Assembly (NCBI GenBank): GCA_029266575.1
Contig: JAQSWP010000002.1
Span: 1-49,436 of the forward strand
Reading direction: 5' to 3'
DNA length: 49,436 nt
Source: Alphaproteobacteria bacterium
GTDB lineage: Bacteria > Pseudomonadota > Alphaproteobacteria > Reyranellales > JAQSWP01
Shown: in pieces, positions 18,825 through 26,523 of the stretch
Layout: the number at the start of each line of letters is the position of its first letter
Position numbering within the stretch: the stretch's first letter is position 1
Program-made: the position numbers and the translations under genes
The notes under the pieces: generated by a model
What the model was told of the DNA's origin: nothing
What the model saw: only the letters and a program-made list of their open reading frames with translations
Database searches by the model: none

Positions 18825-18835
18825 GGAGTGATTGG

Positions 18836-19243
18836 ATGATCGGCATGGTGCTGGTGACGCACGGCCGGCTGGCGGTTGAATTCATCGCTGCGCTGGAACA
18901 CGTGGTTGGCCCGCAGCGTCAGGTCGGTGCGGTTTGCATCGGTCCTGAAGACGACATGGAAAAGCGCCGCCAGGAAATCCTCGACCGCGTCGGCGAATGC
19001 GACAGCGGCCAGGGCGTGGTGGTGCTGACCGACATGTTCGGGGGCACGCCGTCCAATCTCGCCATCTCGATCATGGATCGCGCCCGCGTCGAGGTGATCG
19101 CCGGCGTCAACCTGCCGATGCTGATCAAGCTCGCGTCCGCCCGCGCCGCCATGCCGCTGGTGCAGGCCGTGGCCGCCGCCCAGGAGGCGGGCCGCAAATA
19201 CATCAACGTCGCCTCCAAGCTCCTGGCCAAGGAGGCCTCGTGA
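18836..19243 (+). CDS. PTS EIIA component, mannose/sorbose type
   Basis: MIGMVLVTHGRLAVEFIAALEHVVG (active-site His), LTDMFGGTPSNLA. Confidence 0.95.
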   Translation: MIGMVLVTHGRLAVEFIAALEHVVGPQRQVGAVCIGPEDDMEKRRQEILDRVGECDSGQGVVVLTDMFGGTPSNLAISIMDRARVEVIAGVNLPMLIKLASARAAMPLVQAVAAAQEAGRKYINVASKLLAKEAS

Positions 19244-19533
19244 GCCTGACGGCCGCGGCCGGCGCGATCACGCGCATCGTCACCATTGTCAACCAGCGCG
19301 GCCTGCATGCGCGGGCTGCCGCCAAGTTCGTGCGGCTGGCGGCGCAATACGATGCCGCCGTCACCGTCGCCAATGCCGACAACGAGGTTTCGGCGCTCTC
19401 CATCATGGGCCTGATGATGCTGGCCGCCAGCCCCGGCACCCAGGTCGTGCTGCGCGCGTCCGGCCGCCAGGCCGAAGAAGTCCTCACGGCGCTGGAAGAC
19501 CTGATCTGCTCGCGCTTCGGCGAGGGGGAGTAA
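19240..19533 (+). CDS. ptsH: HPr phosphocarrier protein (GTG start)
   Basis: NQRGLHARAAAKFV active site His, SALSIMGLMMLAAS regulatory Ser region. Confidence 0.93.
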   Translation: MSLTAAAGAITRIVTIVNQRGLHARAAAKFVRLAAQYDAAVTVANADNEVSALSIMGLMMLAASPGTQVVLRASGRQAEEVLTALEDLICSRFGEGE

Positions 19534-19537
19534 TACA

Positions 19538-19622
19538 GTCCTCGTCCTGAGCCCGTCGAAGGACGCGCTGCACAGACGATTGCCTGCGATCCTCATCCTT
19601 CGACGAGCTCAGGATGAGGATT
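19538..19622. repeat. Palindromic intergenic repeat (CCTGAGC-CGTCGAAGGA type)
   Basis: TCCTCGTCCTGAGCCCGTCGAAGGACG ... CGATCCTCATCCTTCGACGAGCTCAGGATGAGGATT. Confidence 0.85.
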
Positions 19623-19626
19623 TTTT
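19589..19626 (+). terminator. Rho-independent terminator formed by the repeat's distal half
   Basis: ATCCTCATCCT-TCGACGAGCTC-AGGATGAGGAT followed by TTTTT. Confidence 0.75.
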
Positions 19627-19640
19627 GCTGCTTCCTGCCG

Positions 19641-19670
19641 TTCAAATCGCGAATAAAGCCGGCCTTATAT
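19641..19670 (+). promoter_or_regulatory. Candidate ahcY promoter (weak)
   Basis: TTCAAA-N18-TTATAT upstream of ahcY leader. Confidence 0.35.
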
Positions 19671-19681
19671 GCGGCAAGTTT

Positions 19682-19764
19682 GCCGCAGGGGCGCGGTTGT
19701 GGCCGGTCCGGGGTGCGGGCTATAAGCCTGCGGCAGCCCGCCGCAGGGCAATGATCGAAGGAGC
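19682..19764 (+). promoter_or_regulatory. Candidate structured 5' leader of ahcY
   Basis: GCCGCAGG (19682-19689), CCTGCGGC (19727-19734), GCCGCAGG (19740-19747), plus GCGGGCT/AGCCCGC (19715-19721/19735-19741); SD GAAGGAG follows. Confidence 0.45.
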
Positions 19765-19770
19765 CCCGAC

Positions 19771-21165
19771 ATGTCGAAGGATTACGTGGTCAAGGATATC
19801 GGCTTGGCCGAATGGGGCCGCAAGGAACTCGACATGGCCGAGACCGAGATGCCCGGCCTGATGGCCACGCGCGAGGAGTTCGGCAAGAGCAAGCCGCTCA
19901 AGGGGGCGCGCATCGCGGGCTCGCTGCACATGACGATCCAGACCGGCGTGCTGATCGAGACGCTGAAGGCGCTCGGGGCCGACGTGCGCTGGGCCTCGTG
20001 CAACATCTATTCGACCCAGGACCATGCCGCCGCCGCCATCGCTGCCGCCGGCACGCCGGTCTTCGCCATCAAGGGCGAGAGCCTCGAAGAATACTGGGAC
20101 TACACGCACCGCATCTTCGAATGGCATGACGGCGGCGCGCCCAACATGATCCTCGACGACGGCGGCGACGCTACCTTGCTGGTGCATCTGGGCATGCAGG
20201 CGGAGAAGGATCCGTCCGTCATCTCCAAGCCGACCAACGAAGAAGAAACCGTTCTCTACGCCGCCATCGCCAAGAAGTTGAAGAGCAGCCCCGGCTGGTA
20301 CACCAAGATGGGCACCGCCATCAAAGGCGTAACCGAAGAGACCACCACCGGCGTGCATCGCCTCTACATCATGGCCAAGGAAGGCCGCCTGCTCTTCCCG
20401 GCGATCAACGTCAACGATTCGGTGACCAAGTCGAAATTCGACAATCTCTATGGCTGCCGCGAAAGCCTGGTCGACGGCATCCGCCGCGGCACCGACGTGA
20501 TGATGGCCGGCAAGATCGCCGTGGTCGCCGGCTTCGGCGATGTCGGCAAGGGCTCGGCCGCTTCGCTGCGCAATGCCGGCTGCCGCGTGATGGTGACCGA
20601 GATCGATCCGATCTGCGCGCTGCAGGCGGCGATGGAAGGCTACCAGGTCGTGACCATGGAGCAGGCCGCGCCGCAGGGCGACATCTTCGTCACCGCCACC
20701 GGCAATGTCGACGTCATCACCATCGACCACATGCGGGCGATGAAGCACCGCGCCATCGTCTGCAACATCGGCCATTTCGACAGCGAGATCCAGATCGGCG
20801 CGCTGAAGAACTACAAGTGGCACAATGTGAAGCCGCAGGTCGACGAGGTCGAGTTCCAGGACGGCAAGCGCATCATCGTGCTGTCCGAAGGCCGCCTGGT
20901 GAATTTGGGCAACGCCACGGGCCACCCCAGCTTCGTCATGAGCGCCTCCTTCACCAACCAGGTGCTGGCGCAGATGGAGCTGTGGGGCAATCCGGGCAAG
21001 TACCAGAAGCAGGTCTATACCCTGCCGAAGAAGCTCGACGAGAAAGTCGCCAGCCTGCATCTGGCCAAGGTCGGCGCCAATCTCACCAAGCTGACCAAGG
21101 ATCAGTCCAAGTACCTGGGCGTCGGCGAAGCGGGTCCCTTCAAGCCCGATCATTATCGCTACTGA
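19771..21165 (+). CDS. ahcY: Adenosylhomocysteinase
   Basis: [20 protein letters not shown]-binding motif; [18 protein letters not shown]-terminal KPDHYRY. Confidence 0.98.
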   Translation: MSKDYVVKDIGLAEWGRKELDMAETEMPGLMATREEFGKSKPLKGARIAGSLHMTIQTGVLIETLKALGADVRWASCNIYSTQDHAAAAIAAAGTPVFAIKGESLEEYWDYTHRIFEWHDGGAPNMILDDGGDATLLVHLGMQAEKDPSVISKPTNEEETVLYAAIAKKLKSSPGWYTKMGTAIKGVTEETTTGVHRLYIMAKEGRLLFPAINVNDSVTKSKFDNLYGCRESLVDGIRRGTDVMMAGKIAVVAGFGDVGKGSAASLRNAGCRVMVTEIDPICALQAAMEGYQVVTMEQAAPQGDIFVTATGNVDVITIDHMRAMKHRAIVCNIGHFDSEIQIGALKNYKWHNVKPQVDEVEFQDGKRIIVLSEGRLVNLGNATGHPSFVMSASFTNQVLAQMELWGNPGKYQKQVYTLPKKLDEKVASLHLAKVGANLTKLTKDQSKYLGVGEAGPFKPDHYRY

Positions 21166-21177
21166 TCCCCATCGAAT

Positions 21178-21205
21178 CGGCGCGCAGGTTCTTGCCTGCG
21201 CGCCG
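21178..21205 (+). terminator. GC-rich hairpin downstream of ahcY
   Basis: CGGCGCGCAGG-TTCTTG-CCTGCGCGCCG perfect 11-bp stem; no clear U-tract. Confidence 0.45.
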
Positions 21206-21227
21206 TCTGAGCCCTACAACCGGGCCC

Positions 21228-21704
21228 ATGCCCGGCGCTGCCGTTTCCCTCATTAAGACTGTGATGTTACCGGACGCCGCCGCCAGTGAGAGGCTTGGTG
21301 CGCGCCTGGCGCCACTGCTCCACACGCGCGACGTGGTGGCGCTGCGGGGCGATCTCGGCGCCGGCAAGACGACCTTGGCGCGCGGCCTGCTGCGGGCGCT
21401 GGCCGGCGATCCCGAGATGGACGTGCCCAGCCCTACCTTCACCCTGGTCGAGGTCTACGAGTTTCCCGCCGTCACGGTCTGGCATTTCGATCTCTATCGC
21501 CTGAAGCAGGCGGAAGATGCCCTGGAGCTGGGGCTGGAACAGGCCTTGGGCGAGGCGGCCAGCCTGCTCGAATGGCCAGAGCGGCTGGGTTCGCTGCTAC
21601 CCGCCAACCGGCTTGAAGTCAGATTGCAGGCAGAAAATGGCGGAAGACGCGCCGAGCTGGTTGGCAGCGCGGACTGGGCCAGCAGATTGCAGGCGCTGGC
21701 ATGA
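21228..21704 (+). CDS. tsaE: tRNA threonylcarbamoyladenosine biosynthesis ATPase TsaE
   Basis: LRGDLGAGKTTLARGLLRAL, SPTFTLVEVYE, WHFDLYRL. Confidence 0.95.
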   Translation: MPGAAVSLIKTVMLPDAAASERLGARLAPLLHTRDVVALRGDLGAGKTTLARGLLRALAGDPEMDVPSPTFTLVEVYEFPAVTVWHFDLYRLKQAEDALELGLEQALGEAASLLEWPERLGSLLPANRLEVRLQAENGGRRAELVGSADWASRLQALA

Positions 21705-22699
21705 GCGATCCACGCGCCGAATTGCGCCGGAATTTCATGGTGCAGCACAATCTCGGCAGCGCCACTATCGCACCGCTGGCCGGGGACGCCTCCTTCCGGC
21801 GCTATTTCCGCATCACCCAACCCGACCGCTCGCTGGTGCTGATGGATGCCCCGCCGCCGCAGGAGGACGTCCGCCCTTTTGCGCGTCTGTCGGGTCATCT
21901 CGAAGGCTTGGGGTTTTCCGTGCCGCATGTGCTGGCGGAGGACACGGCGCAGGGCTTCCTGCTGCTGGAGGATTTCGGCGATCTCACCTATTCGCGCGCG
22001 CTGGCCGCCGGCGAGGACGAAGCCGAACTTTATGCCCTGGCGGTCGACGTGCAACTCGCGCTGCACGAAATTCCCAGCGGCCGCGTACTGCTGCCCGAGC
22101 TGCCGCTTTATGAAACCGACGACATGACGGAAAAAGCCGGGCTACTGATGGAATGGTATCCGCGCCTAAAGAGCGGCAACCAAGCCGTTGCGCAGCTCTG
22201 CGACGAATATCGCGCGCTGTGGCGGCAAATCCTTCCAAGCATCGATGCCGGACGGCGCACCCTGGTGCTGCGCGATTTCCATGTCGACAATCTGATGTTG
22301 CTGGAAGGCCGGCGCGGGATAACGCGCTGCGGATTGCTGGATTTTCAGGATGCGGCGCGCGGCTGCACCGCTTACGATCTGGCCTCGCTGATCGAGGACG
22401 CGCGCCGCGATATCGATCCCGTGCTGTACCGGACCATGCTCGACCGCTATCTCGCTTCCGTTCCCGCGCCCGATCAGCCCGATTTCCTGGCGGCGCTCGC
22501 GATCTGCGCCGCGCAACGCCATTCAAGGGTGATCGGGGTCTTCGCGCGCCTGAAGCTCCGCGACGGCAAAAGCCATTATCTGCAGCATCTGCCGCGCCTG
22601 TGGCGCCTGTTCGAGCGCGCCCTGCAGCACGAGACCCTGGCGCCGATCCACGCCTTCATCGATCGTCATGTGCCGCCTGCGATGCGGGGCGCGCCATGA
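21701..22699 (+). CDS. amgK: Phosphotransferase family protein, AmgK-like N-acetylmuramate/GlcNAc 1-kinase
   Basis: DASFRRYFRI, LVLRDFHVDNLMLLEGR...GLLDFQDA catalytic motifs; adjacent to MurU-like gene. Confidence 0.82.
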   Translation: MSDPRAELRRNFMVQHNLGSATIAPLAGDASFRRYFRITQPDRSLVLMDAPPPQEDVRPFARLSGHLEGLGFSVPHVLAEDTAQGFLLLEDFGDLTYSRALAAGEDEAELYALAVDVQLALHEIPSGRVLLPELPLYETDDMTEKAGLLMEWYPRLKSGNQAVAQLCDEYRALWRQILPSIDAGRRTLVLRDFHVDNLMLLEGRRGITRCGLLDFQDAARGCTAYDLASLIEDARRDIDPVLYRTMLDRYLASVPAPDQPDFLAALAICAAQRHSRVIGVFARLKLRDGKSHYLQHLPRLWRLFERALQHETLAPIHAFIDRHVPPAMRGAP

Positions 22700-23436
22700 G
22701 CGGCACTCCCCTGCCCAAACGCGCCATGGTGCTGGCGGCAGGGCTGGGCCAGCGCATGCGGCCGCTGTCGGACAGCAAGCCCAAGGCGCTGATCGAAGTC
22801 GCCGGCCGCTCGCTGCTCGATCGCGCGCTAGATAGACTGCAGGAAGCCGGCGTCGGCGAATGCGTCGTCAACGTGCATCATCTGGCGCCGCTGATGGAAA
22901 GGCATCTGGCCGAGCGCCGTGCGCCCGTCATCAAACTCTCGCACGAATCCGTGCTGCTGGAGACTGGCGGCGGGGTGAAGCAGGCGCTGCCGCTCTTGGG
23001 CGAGGAGCCGTTCTTTGTCGCCAATTGCGACGCGCTGTGGCTCGACGGGCCGCGGCCGATGCTGAAGCGGCTGGCGCGTGCCTTCGATCCGGCACGCATG
23101 GATGCGCTTCTCCTGCTGCATCCGATGGTGAGCGCCCATGGCTTCGACGGCGCCGGCGATTATTTCATGACGGCCGATGGCGCGCTCAGAAGGCGGCGCA
23201 AGGAAACCATCGCCCCCTTCGTCTATGCCGGCGCGCAAATCCTGACGCCGGCGCTGTTCAAGACCGCACCCGAAGGGCCGTTCTCGCTGCGCCTGCTCTA
23301 CGATCAGGCGGAGGAGAATGGCCGCCTGTTCGGCATGCGCCATGACGGCGAGTGGTATCACGTCGGCACGCCCGAAGCCGTCAGCGCCACCGAGGCGCTG
23401 CTCACCGGACGGCCGCGCCAGAGCATCAGCCCATGA
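22696..23436 (+). CDS. murU: Nucleotidyltransferase, MurU-like
   Basis: AMVLAAGLGQRMRPLSDSKPKALIEVAGRSLLDRALD signature. Confidence 0.85.
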   Translation: MSGTPLPKRAMVLAAGLGQRMRPLSDSKPKALIEVAGRSLLDRALDRLQEAGVGECVVNVHHLAPLMERHLAERRAPVIKLSHESVLLETGGGVKQALPLLGEEPFFVANCDALWLDGPRPMLKRLARAFDPARMDALLLLHPMVSAHGFDGAGDYFMTADGALRRRRKETIAPFVYAGAQILTPALFKTAPEGPFSLRLLYDQAEENGRLFGMRHDGEWYHVGTPEAVSATEALLTGRPRQSISP

Positions 23437-26400
23437 GCCAGGCGGCCCCGCCCGCCCCGCTGCAAGGCGTCTTCTCGATCGACGCCGCCCTGCCCTTCGC
23501 CGATGCGCTGGCCGCTGGCATTTTGCAGAACTACGGCGCTAGGCCGGAAACGCTGGCCGATATTTTGATCCTGCTGCCGACGCGGCGCGCGGCGCGCGCC
23601 TTGCGCGAGGCTTTCCTGCGGCAAAGCGGCGGCAAGGCATTGCTGTTGCCCCGCCTGGCGCCGTTGGGCGATGTCGAGGAAGACGAGCTGCTGCTGAGCG
23701 ACGGCCTTGACGATGCGCCCGATGACGCAATTCCTTCACCATTGGACGGCCTGGAGCGGCTGGGCCTGCTGACCCAACTCATCTTGAAGCGTGCCCAGGC
23801 CGAAGGGGCGGAGAGCTGGGGCGTCGCCACCGCCGGCCAGGCAGCGGCGCTGGCCGGCGAACTGGTGCGGCTATTGGATTCGCTGCAGATCGAAGACGTC
23901 GATATCGACCGCCTGGCCGGCCTCGTGCCCGACCGCTTCGCGCAGCATTGGAAACTGACGCTGAGGTTTCTGGAAATCCTCTCGCACGCCTGGCCGCAGA
24001 TCCTGCAGGAGCGCAATGCTCTCGACCCCGCCGCGCGGCGCAACCTGCTGCTGCGCCGGCAGGCCGAACTCTGGCGCGCCAATCCGCCGACCCATCCGGT
24101 GATCGCCGCCGGTTCCACCGGCTCGATCCCCGCCACACGCGAATTGCTGGGCGTGATCGCAAGCCTGCCGCAGGGCGCGGTGGTGCTGCCCGGCCTCGAC
24201 CGCCATCTGACCGGCGCGCAGTGGGAAGCACTTGAACAGCCGCACCCGCAATTCGGCCTGGGCCTGCTGCTGCAGGCGCTCGGCATCGAACGTCAAGGCG
24301 TTGGCGATTGGCCGGCACCCGGCATAACCGACATCAATCCCGCCCGCATGCAGCTCTGGTCGCAGGCCCTGCAGCCGACCGATGAGCGCGCCCCGGCGCA
24401 AGCGTTGCCGCCGCACGCGCTCGAAAAGATGCTGCGGCTGGAATGCCCGACGCCGCAAAGCGAGGCGTTGGCGATTGCGCTACGTCTGCGCGAAGCGCTC
24501 GAAACGCGCGGTCAGAGCGCAGCTCTAGTGACCGCCGATCGCGATCTGGCCCGCCGCGTGGCGGTGGAATTGCGCCGCTGGGACATCGCCATCGACGATT
24601 CCGCCGGCACACGGTTGATGGACACGCCGCCGGCGGTGCTGCTGCGCCTGATCGGCGAGGCCGTCGACACCGAACTGGCGCCGGTGAGCTTGCTGGCGCT
24701 GCTGCAGCATCCGCTCTGCGCGCTGGGACTGCCGCGCGAGGAGTTGCGCGAGCGGGCGCGGCTGCTCGATCGGAGAATCCTGCGCGGCGCTCGGCCCGCC
24801 ACCGGCATCGACGGGCTGCGGCGTGCCGTGACGACGTTCTTCGACGAAGCCGATGCGCTGTTCGGCAAATACGCCGCCGGTCTGTTCGATCTGCTGGACC
24901 GGCTAGAACACGCTCTGCGGCCGCTGATGGCGGCGATGGCGAAGGGCGATGCCGCAGTGCCCGATCTGGCGCAGGCTTTGGCGCAGTCGGGCGAAGCCTT
25001 TGCCGCCACTGATACTGTTGCCGGCGACCCCCTACTGTGGCGCGGCGAGGCCGGCGACGCCGCAGCGCTGCTGATCGCGCAACTGGTCGAGCGCGGCGCC
25101 GCCTTCGGCACGGTACGCGGCAGCGACTGGCCCGGCCTGTTCGCCGAACTGGCCGGCCCGCAAGTGGTGCGCCCACGCCATGGCTTGCATCCCCGCCTCT
25201 TCATCTGGGGGCCGCTGGAAGCACGTTTGCAGCGCGCCGATCTGATGATCCTGGGCGGGCTCAACGAAGGCAGCTGGCCGCCGCTGGTCGATACCGGTCC
25301 GTGGCTGACGCGGCCGATGCGCCAGGAGTTGGGATTGCCGCTGCCCGAACGGCGCATCGGGCTGGCGGCGCATGATTTCGTGCAGGCCGCTTGCGCGCCC
25401 AATGTGATGCTGACCCGTGCCGAACGAGCCGAAGGCGCGCCGACAGTCAAGGCGCGCTGGCTGGCGCGGCTCGATGCGCTCTTGGGCCGCGATCCGGAGC
25501 AGCCGGACACGCTGCCGGCGGATTTGCGCCAAGGCGCGCCGTGGCTGCACTGGGCCAACGAGATCGACAGACCGCCACCCGAGCCGTCACCGAAATCGCC
25601 CAAACCGCCGAAGCCGGCGCCACCCCTCGAAGCCCGGCCGCGCTCTTTGTCTGTGACTTCCGTGGAATTGTGGCGGCGCGATCCTTACGCGCTCTACGCC
25701 CGCGAGATATTGAAACTGCGGCCGCTCGATCCGCTCGACATGGATCCCACCGCCCGCGATCGCGGCATTCTCATGCATGACGTGCTGGATGAATTCCTGC
25801 GCCAGCAGGATGGACGGGTGAGCGCCCAGTCGGAGCAGGCTCTGATCGATTTGGGACGAATGCGGTTCAAGCAATTGCTCGACCGCCCCGCCGAGCGCGC
25901 CTTCTGGTGGCCGCGTTTCGAGCGCGTGGCGCGCTGGTTCGTGTCGACGCAACTGGCGCGGCAGAGCGAGGGCATCGAACTGGCGCTGACCGAAGCCTCG
26001 GGCGAGATGCGCCTGGCGGGCCCCGCCGGCGCCTTCACCATCAGGGCCAAGGCCGACCGCATCGACCGTCTGGCCGACGGCACGCTCGACATCATCGATT
26101 ACAAGACCGGCACCTCGCCTTCGATCGAACAGGTGGCGGCGGGCTACGCACCGCAATTGCCGCTGGAAGCACTGATCGCAGCCAGCGTGACGGGTTTCGA
26201 CGGCGGCCGGCTTAAAGGCCGCGCCACTCGACTGAGCTACTGGCGCCTGCGCGGCATGAAAGATGGCGGCGCCATCGAGGACGTGCTGCAGGCGCGCAAG
26301 CTGGTCGAGGCCATGGCGGAATACGGCCAGCCCGGCGAGAGCGCCGTCTCGATCTTGCTGGGCCTGACCGAGCACTACCTGATCGAGCGCATCAAGCATT

Positions 26401-26516
26401 ACGACAATCCGCGTACGCCTTATCTGTCGCAGCCGCGCCCGGCCTTTGCCGGCTACGGCGACTACGATCATCTGGCGCGGGTCGCCGAATGGGCGGTGTC
26501 CTATGCCGAGGAGTAA
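23433..26516 (+). CDS. addB: Double-strand break repair protein AddB
   Basis: Large protein with inactive-helicase-like N-region, C-terminal RecB-like nuclease motif (ADRIDRLADGTLDIIDYKTG). Confidence 0.93.
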   Translation: MSQAAPPAPLQGVFSIDAALPFADALAAGILQNYGARPETLADILILLPTRRAARALREAFLRQSGGKALLLPRLAPLGDVEEDELLLSDGLDDAPDDAIPSPLDGLERLGLLTQLILKRAQAEGAESWGVATAGQAAALAGELVRLLDSLQIEDVDIDRLAGLVPDRFAQHWKLTLRFLEILSHAWPQILQERNALDPAARRNLLLRRQAELWRANPPTHPVIAAGSTGSIPATRELLGVIASLPQGAVVLPGLDRHLTGAQWEALEQPHPQFGLGLLLQALGIERQGVGDWPAPGITDINPARMQLWSQALQPTDERAPAQALPPHALEKMLRLECPTPQSEALAIALRLREALETRGQSAALVTADRDLARRVAVELRRWDIAIDDSAGTRLMDTPPAVLLRLIGEAVDTELAPVSLLALLQHPLCALGLPREELRERARLLDRRILRGARPATGIDGLRRAVTTFFDEADALFGKYAAGLFDLLDRLEHALRPLMAAMAKGDAAVPDLAQALAQSGEAFAATDTVAGDPLLWRGEAGDAAALLIAQLVERGAAFGTVRGSDWPGLFAELAGPQVVRPRHGLHPRLFIWGPLEARLQRADLMILGGLNEGSWPPLVDTGPWLTRPMRQELGLPLPERRIGLAAHDFVQAACAPNVMLTRAERAEGAPTVKARWLARLDALLGRDPEQPDTLPADLRQGAPWLHWANEIDRPPPEPSPKSPKPPKPAPPLEARPRSLSVTSVELWRRDPYALYAREILKLRPLDPLDMDPTARDRGILMHDVLDEFLRQQDGRVSAQSEQALIDLGRMRFKQLLDRPAERAFWWPRFERVARWFVSTQLARQSEGIELALTEASGEMRLAGPAGAFTIRAKADRIDRLADGTLDIIDYKTGTSPSIEQVAAGYAPQLPLEALIAASVTGFDGGRLKGRATRLSYWRLRGMKDGGAIEDVLQARKLVEAMAEYGQPGESAVSILLGLTEHYLIERIKHYDNPRTPYLSQPRPAFAGYGDYDHLARVAEWAVSYAEE

Positions 26517-26523
26517 CCTCGAT

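Noticed and set aside
19677-19770. Classical SAH riboswitch upstream of ahcY
   Set aside because: I do not see the GAGGAGCGCUGC-type core I associate with that class; the structured leader is reported as a separate hypothesis.
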